From positions 2,326,001-2,390,000 of the forward strand of contig JBBPUQ010000011.1 of the NCBI GenBank assembly GCA_038501195.1: DNA of 64,000 nucleotides, read 5' to 3'. The notes below the pieces were generated by a model that saw only the letters and a program-made list of their open reading frames with translations, had not been told where the DNA came from and ran no database searches. This document shows positions 1-15,900 of this stretch, one piece after another. The translations under genes and the position numbers were made by a program. Position 1 is the first letter of the stretch. Each line of letters starts with the position of its first letter. This stretch comes from Nemania diffusa. Lineage: Eukaryota > Ascomycota > Sordariomycetes > Xylariales > Xylariaceae.

Positions 1-140
1 AATACTGTATATTCGGGAGAAAATACTAAGCTAAAGAAAAAAAGAAAAAAAGGATTGAGTTTGCGACAGCAGGCTCGATTATATACAGGTTTTTTTTTTT
101 GTAGTAAATACTTCTTCTATTGTTTCGGTATTGTTTGTTG
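1..140. repeat. Degenerate dispersed repeat, left-edge copy
   Basis: This stretch matches 62285-62420 at the other end of the window. Shared blocks include AAATACTAAGCTAA, the A-rich tract followed by GGAT, and TTTGTAGTAAATACTT. The matches are interrupted by substitutions and small indels. No intact reading frame is seen. At the right end the repeat lies inside a retroelement-like unit, so this is probably the interior of a decayed LTR element cut by the window edge. Confidence 0.55.
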
Positions 141-3100
141 TGCTTCTATTGTTTGCTTTTAGTACAATGGAGTAGGTGTTTGCTACAGGGCGTAGTAAAT
201 GCCTTAGTGTATTCCCCACGCACTGTCCTTTTGTACAGTGAATGCAGTTCAGCTGTAACTGCAAATAACATTAGTATAATTATACAAATTAAAATATAAC
301 GCTAAAAAGTATACTGTTTAAAAACGAAACAAATAAATTTAATAAATTTAAAAAAAAGTATAAAGCTTTTTAAAACAAAAGCTTATATAAAAACAAAAAA
401 TAAGTTTATTTTGTTAACAATAAAAACTCTGATTTAAATAAAAATACAAACAAATGTAGCACTGCTAAAAAAATCAAAAAAAACTTAATCAATTAAAAAA
501 TAACTGACTTAATAAATAAAATAAACGTAAATTATTAATAAAAAAGCTATATTTATATAATTTATATAAATATAAACTTATAAAAACTATTTAAACGAAA
601 TAAAATCTGCAATAGTTATTAAAACAAATATAACTTGTTTAAAACAAAATTATTTAATAGTTTTAAATTTATAGTATTTTTTAATTATAGCTGCATTAAT
701 TACTATATATTAAAATTTTTAGCAGCAAAATTACAGCTATATAAGTTTTAAAAATTAAAACAAATATAAAAAATTAAAAAAATAAACTTAAAAATTAAAA
801 ACAACTGTTTAATAAAAAGCTGATTTATAACTTTAAAAAATATTACTTAAAAATAAACAATTATTAAAAAAGTTATTTTAAACAGTATATTTTTAAAAGA
901 TTTAATTATAAACAAACAAAAATTTTATAAATAAAGTAGCAATTTTAATATTATATACAGTAAAAAAATCGTATAGTTTATAAAATTTAAAAACAAACTT
1001 ATAATCGAACTTATTAATAAACTGTTTATATATATAGCAACTGAACTAGCTTATATAAATAAAAAACTACAAGTTATATAGTATAAAGCTATGTTTAAAA
1101 ACAATTAAACTATTTAGTTTTTACAAACTTATATATAAATTTACTTTGAACTGTTTAATATTACTAAGTAATAAACTAACGTTATAGCTAAAACGAAGTA
1201 TTATATTAACATAAACAACTATATATTAGTTAAGCTACTTTTTAAACAATATAGTTTTATATAAAAAAAAGCTATAAAAAAATTTGTTAATATATATATT
1301 AATATATATATATATAAAAAATACAAATTATAAAAAACACTAGCGTTATTAATACTAAAAAAAAGCTTTAGTAAAACAATTATGTTTAATTAATTAAAAA
1401 AAAATATTATATATAAGTTTTGTTACAACTATTAAAAATTTAACAAAGTTATATAAAAATAAGTACACTTTTTATTTAATGTTATAAATTAAATTTAAAA
1501 AGCAGTAAGCTATTAATAGTACATGTTTATAAATTTAAAAAATAAATTTTAATATATCGAAATAGCTAAAAAAGATTGTAAAAAAACAGCTTTTGTAACT
1601 TTGTTCAATATATACAAATAAATAGTAATATTATTTAAACTATATAATGTTTTAGCAATGTTTTAAATATTAATAAAAAAAGTTGTTTAATTGTTTTATA
1701 ACTAGCTAGCAAGTTTATTTAACAATATATGCATGTAAAAAAATACTTAAAAAAAACTGTACAAGCAAATAATAATGTTATTTGTTCAGTTAGCAAAATA
1801 TAGCATAATAATTTATACTATAAAAACGTTAATGTTTGTTTAAGCAAATATATTTTTAAGTTTTTACATTTTTTAGTATAATATTAAAGCAGATTTAGCT
1901 AAAGTAGTAGTTATAAAAAACAAACTTATATTTACAATTATAATAAAAGTTAAAGCATTTGTAAATGTAACTAGTTATTTTTAATACTTAATTAACAAAT
2001 ATATTTTATTGTTTGTATTTTTTATAAACTTTATAAAAAGGCCTAAAAATTACTTGCTAATATTAAATACTAAAGCTAAAATATTTTAAAAAGCAATATA
2101 TAAAACTATAACTATAATACTAGTAGTACAGTTATTTAACTAAAAACTATTGTTAGTAATTAATATAAATTTTAACTAAGTTTATATAAATGTTTGTTTA
2201 ATATAGCTATACTTTTATAAAAAAATTTTAACGTTATATTTAGTTGTATATTTTTTTAAAAAATTAAAAAACTAACAGTTCTAGTATACAAGTTAAAAAA
2301 AAGAACTTTTTATAATTATGTTTTTTTTGTAGCACTAATATTACTGAATAAAAAGCAGAAATATTATAATATAAACGAACTATAAATTTTTAATAAAAAT
2401 TAAAACAAAAATAAACTAATTAGTTAAAATTATATAGTTTATTAATATAATTGAATATTATTACGTTAAAATTATTTACTGTTTTAAAAAATTAAATATA
2501 ATAACGGACTAGCTGTTAAAACTATTAAAATATATATATATAACAAAAAAATTTAGTAGCAATATAAAAAAAAAACAAATAATACAAGCTAAAATAATAC
2601 TGCTATATAAATTTAACTGTATAAACTTATAAACTATTATAAAATATTTATATTTTTTAATAAATTTATTATTTAATTTAAATCTAAATTAAATAATATA
2701 GCACTTTATAGTTTATAACAAAAAACTATATAAATTAGTTAAATATATTAAACTACTTAATAATTTTTTATATAGCTTAAAAATGTTGTATTAAGCAATA
2801 TTACTGCTAAAAATTTCTGAAACTATAGATTTAATATAAACAGTTAAAAATATATATATTGACTTAAGTTATACTATAGTTAGTATATTAACTTAAAAAG
2901 TTAATAAATTATATTAATATTTAAAAGCTACTTTAATAATATAACAAATAATAGTTAAATATAAAAAATACTAACTAATAAAGTTATTAATAAATAAACT
3001 ATTAAATTTTTAATTAATTATACTACTGCTTTTATTAACAAAGTAAACTATAAATTATATAATAATAAAAGCTTATAAAATATTTATATATGTAAAATAT

Positions 3101-4010
3101 ATAACGTTGTAAGTTGAAGCAGCTATAATATTTAATATATTGTTTAAAAATACAAAACTGTTAATTATAAAAATTAGTAAAACTTTTAACTATTTAAAAA
3201 AATAAATTTGTAATAATAGTAGCGTGTTTATAAACAACGAAACTATTTAGTAATATAAATATAATAAATTAATAATAAAGCTTATAATATTTATAAAACT
3301 TAAAAATAACAATAAAGTCGAAAAAACAAACAGAAATATTAAAAGAATTATATTCTATAATATAATTTACTATTTGTAATATAACTATTAAATATAACTT
3401 GAAATAACTATATATATATATAATTATATACTTAAATTAAATAGTTATAATAGTTATTTTTTATTATTTAATATATAGTTTTTTTAACAGTAATTATTTG
3501 TTAAATTAACTAAATATATATATAATTTAACAAAAAAAAAAGAAAGAAATTTTTAGCAAAATTTAGTATTATATTACAAAGCTTTAAAAGTTTAATGCTA
3601 TTTCAACAGTTTAAAAATATTACAAAACTAAATCAAAGTATACTTTTAAAAAAAAAAAGAACTAATTTATATATATAAACTAAAAGATTAAATATTACAT
3701 ATAAAACAACAAAGTAATAAAACAGAACTATATTATAACAAACTATAAGTTATTACTAGCTGCTACATAAGTAATATATATAAAATTCAAAGTTTTAAAA
3801 GTTTTAAATTATTTAATAAATATAATAGTATTAATTTATTTTTAATATATAGCAACAATAGTTACTTTGTACAAAGTTTATAATATATTAATAAAACAAT
3901 GCTAAAAAAAAATCGCAAACGATTGTAAATACTAAGTGGACTAAAAAATAAATAAAAACATTTATTTAAAAAAAAAAGTAGTTGTAGATCTAAACAATAG
4001 AAGTACTTAT
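141..4010. repeat. AT-rich, gene-free, RIP-like block
   Basis: About 3.8 kb made almost entirely of A and T, with very frequent TA steps. Stops occur in all six frames, and no reading frame longer than about 60 codons exists beyond the first 270 bases. The composition changes sharply near 4000. In Pezizomycotina such blocks are normally repeats mutated C-to-T by repeat-induced point mutation. The neighbouring repeat fragment at 1-140 supports a transposon origin. The original element cannot be recognised. Confidence 0.7.
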
Positions 4011-6279
4011 ATGTAGATATTACATTAAAAAACAATAGAAACGGTGTGTGTATATAAGTACGCTACACTCGACAGGGGTCGACTTGTACTTTTAGAATTT
4101 ACAATCCACTTTTGAGTACAGATCTATAGCCTAGTAGTAATACATAGGTTGTAGACCAACACTCTGAGGGGACTAATCCAGACGCACACCGCTAAGTCAT
4201 AATGTTTCCCTTTGCTCTTTTACAACCAATTATCCTGCTTCAGATTGGCTTCCGGCAACTAGGTACAACCTGCTTGGGGTATCAGCCGCTTACGCGTACG
4301 TGCATATGCGAGTATACCATTGCTTAGGTATTCGTTGTCACCCACCTGCATGTTGTAATAGGCAGTCAACAGATGTGTCATACCTAGACCAACCCTCTGG
4401 AGAGAGAGTCAAGGAGAGCGGGCAGGATTAGAGCCCGTCCCCTGCAACCTATGTAGGTATGTACAGAGTAGATGCCGAAGTTAGAATCAACATTGCGGAG
4501 ATTTGTCTTGGATGTTCTTTGTTTGAAGTTAGACGGCGTACTCTGTCTCATAAACCAGTACCGCCATCAAGAACTCATTACATGCTTTGTACTTCCAAGA
4601 CAACTTCTATGAACCCTGGATAAATACTATCTCTATAAATATACAAACAAGGGCATATTTTGATTGATAGCAAGAGCCGTAGCGCATCCTTTCTTTCGTT
4701 GAAGGTTTCTACCTATACCAATATCCTATCTAGTGTGTGTTGAGGAGCAATAATATGTTATAGAAGAAAGACATGTTGATATGGTTAGACATGCCGATTG
4801 TAAGCTGACAACATAAGCACGGACTACGCAGGTGATGCTAAACACTACGTTCAACTCCTACCTACCTAGGCAGACATAACTTTTACCATCACCTCACCTG
4901 ATCACAACATGATCCCCCCCCCCCCAAAAAAAAACTACAAATACGTAAGCCGGCAGGCATATACCTACGCATACTATTTAAAAAAATGCATTTTGTGGTA
5001 ATATTCCGCCCGATGCATGGGGTTTCTATAAGTACCTATGTATGCCTAAATTACCTATCCTGTCTGCGGTTTCGGCACCGAGATGAGTAGAGTTAACCGA
5101 TTGGTCGGCTCGCGATGACTCTTGAATTCCTAAATCTGAACGTGGAAGGCCTAGCCTCAGAAATAAGACTAAATATCAGAGGATCCTGGACAAATCCCAT
5201 ACCATTTATTAGCCGATGGCTTACCCTATCAAAGAACCTATAAAAGAGTCAAATTGTACATGGATGCCTTAACAGCAGAGGGTGTTCTGGATTTGAATAT
5301 TCAACTATGATTTAAGGAGAAGAGACAAAAATACCATGAGAAACATCAGACTGGCACCCAAGCTAGGCACCCAAGCTAGGCAAAGTTATATGCATAAAAC
5401 TACCTACTTAGTGTAAAGCCTCGTATCATCGAATTCTAGCAACTAGAGAGAAAGACCACTATACGCTACACGAATACCAACCAGTCCGCATCCCAAACAA
5501 GCGGCAAACAAAACATCTCGTCTATCTACATAGTAAAGATGATAACCCGTAGACAACCAATATATGCGGTACCTGCCTATCTAATAGTCTCAGCTACTCT
5601 GTCACTAGCACCCCTCTAAACGGTTCGCAATCGCATCTCGAGATCCGATCGAACTTCGGATACGAATACTATATCACCGGTGAATATGTAAGGACCAAGA
5701 CAACAGCCTGAAGGTGAGAAGCGGCTCCCTCTTATTTCTATGTCTCAAACATACTCTAAGGCTCGCTTAGCTAGTGATATCCTGTAGTAAGGAGGCAACG
5801 AAGGGGATCGCGTCTTCTAGTCGCATAACGTATTGATAGAGGTAAACACAAAGCTGCAGACATTGAACATCTTTAAGTCTCATAGGCAAGTATGTAGACG
5901 TTGATTATATAGCAAGTATATCGCACACTAGATTACAGACCAAAAGAAGGTGACCCTGTGAGGTAGGCGGGCATCGATTAATTTTCTCTATCTTAGTACA
6001 GACCTCCTTTAGGACTGTTGCTGCCCGTACCACTGTAGGCTGCGTGGGCAGGGCTTGTTTTTCTGTGATACTCGTACATAAAAAAGGCAGAAACTCCTTT
6101 CCATCTAAAAAAAAAGCGACTTCGTGAGTTAGAGTTCCTAACCTAACCCCTTTAAGTCGTAGTTCGCCTACTCTCTAACGCCGTGCAGGAAAGAAAATAA
6201 ACAGTAAGCGGTTTGATCCTAGACAGATTTGCAACCCATAGCCGAAGAGAGCCGTGTGACTGTATATAGGCAAAACTGA
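4011..6279. other. Intergenic, no gene seen
   Basis: Base composition is normal again, but no coding region is convincing. A C-run at 4914-4925 is followed directly by an A-run. A 13-bp unit (GGCACCCAAGCTA) is tandemly duplicated at 5353-5378. Short TACCTA/TAGGTA motifs occur repeatedly. The right end is presumably the 3' region of the minus-strand ies1 gene. Confidence 0.5.
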
Positions 6280-8402
6280 TCAAGCGCTCTCAGTATCCTC
6301 ATCCTCATCGAGTCCTAGGAGTGTTTTGTCAACATCATCCAGCTCTTCGTCCTCATCTTTACCTTCGGCGGCGGCCTCAGGCTCCTCAGCACCACTGTCG
6401 ATGCCCAGAAGCTCCTTATCTACTTCATCTAGGTCTTCCGCATCTTCCATGGCCACGTCTCCGTTAGTATTACGAAGGTTGCCGTTGACGCTGGGCTTCC
6501 CGTTCGCTCGAGCCTTTCTGACCGGTACCTTATCTGGAGTGGCAAGGCGCTCGAGTTCCATGATCGGGTCGGGGAGGGTGTCCTCTGTCATCTGAACTAC
6601 CGCACGCCGCTTGTTAGGCGGAATAATCCCCAAATCTCGTCGCCCCTCCCACCGCCTGAGCCGCCGATTGGCTCTTCTCACCGCCGCTGCATACGATGCC
6701 GCCTCTTCGCCAAAGTTGTCTTCTTCTTGCCCAAGCTGACATAGACCCCCAAGACCACGATCCCGAAAGGCGGACCTGCTACTTGTATGTGTTCTGCTCT
6801 CTTCCTCATCACTGTCGACAAAAGGGTCTGCCATGGCGTCTAAACGCCGTTTTGTACGAACTATAACGCCCTCTTGTCGCCGCATCTTTCGCGAAACGTG
6901 ATGCTGTCTTCGAAGACCACGATCTAGTATATAATCAACACGTTGGCTGCGGTTACGTTCTACTGCTAATTGGTGTGCAGTAGGGGGTCGGGGTTTTCGT
7001 GGAACGATGCCTTCCACAGCGTGGGAACCGGGACCAGCAGGCGACGACGCTTCGAAGACTTGGTATTTCAGAGAAGCGCCTCCACGGCGCACAGTGCTGT
7101 TGATACCGAGACGAGACAGCGCTCTCGGGGGCGGAGTGGACCGGGTACTATCCAAGTCGGACTCATGTTTAGAAGGTCGTATGCGTGGTAGAATTGCCGC
7201 TGAGGGACTCTCTTCGACAAGGAGCTTAGTCCTTGCGCCCCTCTTAGTCTGGCTATCGACTACGTAGGCTTGATCGGCGGCAATGATCCTAGCCCTGTGG
7301 CTCTGCTTGTCACGCCCAAACTCAACTTCTTCGGGTGAGTCTATATTTTCGCGTGCTTCTTCTTCCGGTGTCATCTCTTCCATTCGAGGGACGCCCTGGT
7401 TAGCAAGCCCTAGTTCATAGTCTACACCGGCGCCAAATGGATTCTCTTCACAGCCTTCTTCCGTAAAGTCAGACTCTAGATACTGCCACATCAGCCATAG
7501 AAATGCTCTTGCACGAGAGCTACTAGTGTAGTTTGTTTTCATGATGAGGTCGTGGAACTCGCCGCCGCTCGGGAAGTGTAGTTCAGCGACCTGGGATGCC
7601 TGGGAACATATGAGAAAGATCAGATTGACCGGGTTGGAACGTGGTGACTTCTGGTTCTTGAAATCGGCTAGTTCGTGAGGTTCAGGCCGATCTTCAGCAG
7701 CCCCCTTGAGAATAGATTTTAATCTTGGCGCGTCTTGTAATTGCTTGTACGCCGATGCATCCTGATGTGCCTGGAGCGACGGAATGGCATGGTAGGTTCT
7801 TAGTTGGGCTCGCATCTCGGGGAAAACTACATGGCGTGGGTTAGCGGAATCCTTCTGCTTGTGGCAGTATTAGAGGCGAACGTACAGTTTAGTGTAGTGT
7901 TCATTCGTCCGACATTGACGAGTAAGCAGACCATAGCCATACCCTTCGCAGCCTCGCGATCACTAAGTAGCTTGTCCCGGAGCACTTTGCTGGTCTTACT
8001 ACTCCTAGCCATCGTGTCGATGTACAAATCCGCAAAGCCCTGCTTTTCCGATTTGCCGGGCTCGTAGCTGTTGGTGAAAACTTTCGTCTCGTCGTCGAAG
8101 ACGGCGCGTAGAAAGTCGTACTGAATATCTCGTCTCCACAAGGGCTCGCCATCCTCCTTCTTGAGATGCCTGATCTTGCCGACAACCGGAAATGAGCCAC
8201 CTCCAGCGGCAGTGGCAGCACCAGCACCAGCAGTCGAGGCTCTAGATTTTCGTTTACTGCCGTGTGCTGAGTCGGGGCCAAGTATGCTGGAGTCGGGGTT
8301 GGCTTCGGGTGAACCGTCTCTGGGGGTACCAGGAGTACTAGAAGGTTGCGACCATCGGTCGGGGGACCCACGGCTCGATGCCATGGAGGGCATAGATGTC
8401 AT
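6280..8402 (-). CDS. ies1: INO80 chromatin-remodelling complex subunit Ies1
   Basis: Two exons on the minus strand: 7886-8402 and 6280-7826. They are separated by a 59-nt intron (7827-7885, GTACGT...TAG). Splicing joins MNTTLN to FFPEMRAQLRTYH and gives an unbroken frame of about 687 residues. The conserved half contains DGEPLWRRDIQYDFL, a DLYIDTMARSSKTSK segment and FLWLMWQYLESDFTEEGCEE. I recognise these as the fungal Ies1 family. The start is the ATG of MTSMPSM. The N-terminus is Ser/Pro-rich, the middle is basic, and the C-terminus is very acidic and predicted disordered. Ies1 is an accessory subunit of the nuclear Ino80 nucleosome remodeller. The family call rests on recalled similarity and is less certain than the gene structure. 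A GAAA microsatellite lies just upstream (about 8493-8510). Confidence 0.75.
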
Positions 8403-10679
8403 GGCGTATTCGATGATAGAAGTTGGCGATGGAAAAGAGAAGAAGGAGAAGGAGAAGTAGAGGCGGAGGTAGAGGCGCAGGTAGGGGCGCAATGAAAGAA
8501 AGAAAGAAAGAGATGTAGAGTTATTAACGCTGCGTAGAGGCCAATGATTGTTAGATTATCAGCGCGGTCTGGACGCAGTTTGGACAGCGTGGCGTTGTAG
8601 CAGGACAACAGTGGCAGGACGACAAACGCCTGATTGCCCGGTCGCGCAACACGTATTCTGTAGATATATTATTGATGCTCGGTAGGAACCAGATCTACCG
8701 CACGTCAATGTACTGCTATACCTACAGTGGTACGCTGCATTCCAAGCTGTAAAGACTGTGTTGAAAAGGAGTTCCAAAAGGTGGGCGGTGATAATGGAGT
8801 GACCGAAGCTATTGTTCCATTGTGGAGAGGAGCGGAAAGACAGGAGAAGAAGCTTTCGTTTTGCAGTTTGGAGGTCGAGTTGAAGAAACTACAGGTAGGT
8901 TAAGGCTACTTGGGTAAGTGGTTTTGGGCAAACATTACCTACAGACAAAGCATCACGTTAGGTAGCTGGCGATTGTTGGTGCTGAGGCGGACACGCGTTA
9001 GCCACCTAATGTGACCTGTTATTTAGGTAGTTGTAGGTTAGCACACCACCTAAGGTAGCCTCGTTGCTGAGGGCATTCGTGCTGCGGGCCAGTTACACGT
9101 ACCTACCTCTACCTCCCAGGAGCTATGTGCAGCAGCACTAGGCATTTTCAATTTACCTTCTATCACCTACCTACCTAAGTTGGTACTGTCATACCATGAT
9201 ATCAATCTCCAAATACACAGTATACGCACTGTACGAAAGGCACTCGTACCTACCAGCCACTCTCTGAGTATGCACAGCCACGATTCTCACAACATATTGC
9301 AGTTTAGAAAGCGAACACGAGTAAAGTTCGCGGCCTACCAGGGCAGCAAACTCCCGCTATTGCTCGAGTTATGGATTTCTGTATGGTTCACGATACCTAT
9401 CTCTTTATTGCATTCGTTAAAAATCAGGGCGTATCTATTTACCTAGTTTAGACGAGCAGGTGATAATTACTTTATTCATCTAAGATGGTAAACCGAGGTA
9501 GTCATAGGATACAATGCCGACCACAAGTTCCAACTTATTCTCTTGGTTATAGCTAGGTGGTAGGTAGTATGCAATCCAAAATTTCAAATTACTTGTTCTA
9601 CCCGAATTTTAATTTCACTGTATAGCTACGTTGCCCATCATAGATAGGGCTGCATCAACATGTAGGAAAGTAAGTAGCGTTTTTATTATTTAGGAACACT
9701 CAACTCAGTTCGTCACAAATGGATCCTATGCTGGTCCAACACGGCGCAAAGAACCTTTAGCGAAGTTCTCAGCCGATATCTGCTAACGGGCTATCTACCA
9801 GGCAGATGGGATCTCATCTCGTCCATATGCCAGTATCTTTGGAATAGGCCCCAGACATGCTCTGTGCATCTCAAAGAGGTCTGGAAACTGTACCTGATCA
9901 CCCAGACGCCGTTTTTTTTTTCTCGCGAACCACCCTAGTAATTACCATTTTATGCAATGTCCATATAGCCTGCCCTGCCCTGTAATTTCCCACCGTCGGG
10001 GAGGGACAAGCTCTCGCGCGAGAGAGTCCTACCGAACTGAAACCCACGAGCGTTCCGCATTTTTGTCTATGAAAGAAGATGCCGGCAACAAATCCGCAGT
10101 CATGCAGAACACGTGTTCACCCCGTTCTATCAGGGTGAGAGTAGAGATATCATCTCCGTTCAGAGGGTAAAAGCAGGAACATGAATGGAGATCATCATCG
10201 TCGTGAGAAGTATCGGTCCAATGTCTTTTGGAGACCAACCAGCTTCTAATAGATGAACTGTCTCCCGAGACACATAGATCAAGGTCTATTTTAACCTCGA
10301 GACGTCTCATGCAGCTGCTCGGATGCAATCCCCGTGTTCGTCTATGGGTATCAAGTCGTGGGGGGACACGAATGCGCAGCCGTAATAAAGACAAATGCCG
10401 TCTATCATATGCCAGAGCCTCATGCCGTAAGACTCGAACCTGCCGATCCGGATGGGTAGTCGAAGTTGCATGTGCCGTAGATGAAACTAGGTCGGAAACA
10501 ATTGGCGACGCGCCAAAACCTTGTGTAAAAAGCACGCGAATGTACGAAATAGGAAATTTAAATGAAACATCTATGTGCTGCATTGTCGATGCACGTGCCC
10601 GCCTAGAGAAGAGCTTGCGATGTTTACAAAGCACTCAGGTGGGGGGTTAAATGCTTCGAATGGAAAAGGATCGTGGAGT
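8403..10679. other. Intergenic between ies1 and ded1
   Basis: Contains the ies1 promoter with a GAAA microsatellite near 8500, and the ded1 3' region. Reading frames here (for example 10029-10634 on the minus strand) have no domain, no splice context and no recognisable composition, so I call no gene. TACCTACC/GGTAGGTA motifs are frequent from 8900 to 9200. Confidence 0.5.
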
Positions 10680-12930
<2,251 letters not shown>

Positions 12931-15900
12931 ATTGCCGATAATGGGAGGGGTAAATAGGAGGAAAGGAGGATAGTCAAGTCTAAATTGTCTGTAGCCGACG
13001 TGCTTTTGTTTGCTGTCAAGTGGTTGTTGGGTTTCTGGGGAAAATTTTTCGTGATGTACCCAGCCGATGGTGTCTCTCGAAGACAAGAACCTGTTTGTTC
13101 TCTCTGCGAGGATGCAATGTGGCAAGGAACGAAAAAGAAAATCAGAAAAGATAAAAAAGTAGGTGCTGTTGGTCCTTTGACACACAGGACCCCGTTGCGT
13201 GATGATTGATGTAGGGTGGAAGGATGGGTGAGAGAATGCGAGAGGGTGTGGGAGAGGAAAGAAGAAGTATATGATGACTTGCCCAAGGGCAAAAAATTAT
13301 TAGGTGTCTGTGGCCTGCAGGCTTAGGCTGTAAAGTACCGTATTGGTGGATGCAGAGGAGGTATCCGTAATACCTATCCAAGTTTGCCCAGTACAGTTGC
13401 AGAGTTGGGGGGTACCTTGTTCAAAAGGAGCCTCAATGTTTCCATGCGTATTGCCTGCCTACTTTATTTTCGCCAAGGAAAGAATAAACGAGAGAGAAAA
13501 GGGCAAGAATGTCGTAGAAAGAGAAAGCCGCAAGTGAATGGGGTCTGGATGATTTCTTTTATTTTAATTATTCTCGCGAAGAACCTTGAGAATATATGCC
13601 TGAAGGCGACGAGGGGGCTGATTCATCAGTACCTACATAATGTCTATGTCGTGTTTTAGGACTCCCAGGAAAAAGAATACCTAGGTACCTAGCAGAGGCG
13701 CGAACACTGGGCGAGGCCAATCAGATGGGAGGGGCGTCGAGTGGACCAGAGTTTTCTAGTGGTTGCTACCTATAAGTGCAGCGAGGTACTAGCAGATAAG
13801 GTTTATTTTACAGCACAGGTAGGTAGCTATTAGCGTTTAGGAACTTTGCCAGTAAGTACCTAGGTAAGTTACCTAGGAGTCGTGAAGTGGTGGCAGAGGA
13901 AGGAATAGGTAACCTTCAGCGCACTACTTGGATACCTACATGGAAGTTCCTAGCTACATGTGGTGCTAGCGCTTTCAATGACAGGGGCAAAGGGGCCTTG
14001 ATAGATACCTAAAGTACCTACTTACCTACACGCTGATGTATGTAGCAAGTGTCAGGAGTTGGAAAGTCAAAACGGTGAACGAATTTTTACCTGTAGGATC
14101 TCCTACCCCCCACCTCCTGGGTACTGTATGTACCTGGGAACCTTTTTATTTTTTACCTACCTATGTACCTAGGTAGGTAGGTAGGTACATAGGTAGGTAC
14201 CTAGGTACTTACAAAACTAGAGGAAAGAACAAATATCCTTCACTCAAGCTATCTAAATAGGTATTTAAGTATATAAATACATGTGCATAATAGAAAAGGC
14301 TATGCACACATAGGCAGTCTTCCTTTCATCGGTGCATGTGTCTTACTAGGTACGTAGACGGATACTACGGTAGATTAGGGTCCTATCTACCTACATAGGT
14401 ATGTAGGTACATTGGTAATGTTCATACATGTATACATGTAGATTAATATACATGATGCTATACGTGATTATGTGGGTTGAGAGGTACCGTTCCTACTAAA
14501 TGTTGCGAGGCACTGTACCAGCACATGCAGAGAGATCAGATGTACTTCTATTCTTTGAGTCTCTACCTACCTACCTAAGATAGTGAAGGATACCGAATCG
14601 TGTCTCTGTTCTCGCTGACGTCGTTTCGCCCCCTTCAGATATTTAGTGCACACAAACCTAACAAGGAATCTAGGTACAGTCCTGTTGGAATTACCCAAAC
14701 AGGAACCCGCCCTTGGTAATCTCACGCCTTGCCTCCACGATCCGTCCCCACGGTGTTCAACGATTTAGTGTGTATGTTCTCTCCTCTAGTTCCAGGTCTG
14801 GATAGTCTAATGGGTTTAAGGGACAATTTACAAAAATTAGATCCGTTCCTGTTTAGTACTTACCTTCCTGATTCATGCCTTTTCTACACCGATTATATTA
14901 CGATTCGAGGCAACGGTTTCGCCTGTAAAGATCACCGAGGTCGTTGCCAATATATGTGGCGAGGTTGTATCTATCTACATACGTAGGGTCTGCTAGGGTG
15001 TTCCCTATTTTCAATGGCTGGTGGTTTGACGGTTGTTGCATCGATCCGCTTTGTCGGTGCTGGAACCGGGTTACTACTGATCCGCCAGATGTCGCCAGCT
15101 ATCTATATCTACCTACCTACCTAGGTACATATGTACCTGTATACGCAGTACCTACATATGTACTTAGGTACACTCGGGGAATAGTGCATTTGGCGTCACC
15201 TCATGGTTTGGGGGGGCTATGATACGCAGTACATACCTACCTAGGTAGGTTTTCATCGCCACCCATTCTGCTTGGCCTGGCTCTGACCCTCTGACTCGGA
15301 AGTAACCCGGAACTCTGACCGCCCACTGATCTCATCGCAAGTGCCTGGTCGCTACCTATGTAGATGAGGTTACCTATTGCGTTATTGCGTTATAGCCAAG
15401 ACAGCAAGACATAGTCAATAGACTTTCTAAAGGAATTTCCTCTCGTATTTGTAAACAGGACAACCCATGTCTGCACATAGTGAATACCCCATTTAAGTAT
15501 AAGGGTAATGCACATACAGATGGCCGGATGTTGCCAACTGAGCGAGGGTGTTGTACTACGTATTGCATAGGGCGGGCTTCTCGACCCGCCAATGGGAACG
15601 TTTCCCGAGCCCTGGCTGCGAAGTCCTATACGTACATATATATACATACCTTTCTGTAGATAGGCCATAAAATATACACCGCTACAAAGCAAATCAAGTA
15701 CCCTGCATGCCGGCGTGTGTGTTCGCTGCGTGACTTTCCGACTGGCATGACACTTGCCGTTACCCTCTTAGCCTTCCTTGCTCTAATGTTCTTATCTAAG
15801 TACTATCTAGAGCCTAGAGTCTGGACAGACAGGTGGCCTGCAGAGAATGACCACTACAACGTGGCGGGCTTGTCATTACCTAAGGTACTACCTATGAGTA

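Noticed and set aside
10381..10480. tRNA-like B-box (GGTTCGAGTC on the minus strand)
   Set aside because: No matching T-stem pairing, A-box or acceptor stem could be drawn.
10029..10634. 201-codon minus-strand frame downstream of ded1
   Set aside because: No domain, no splice context, overlaps an equally long frame on the opposite strand; likely chance.
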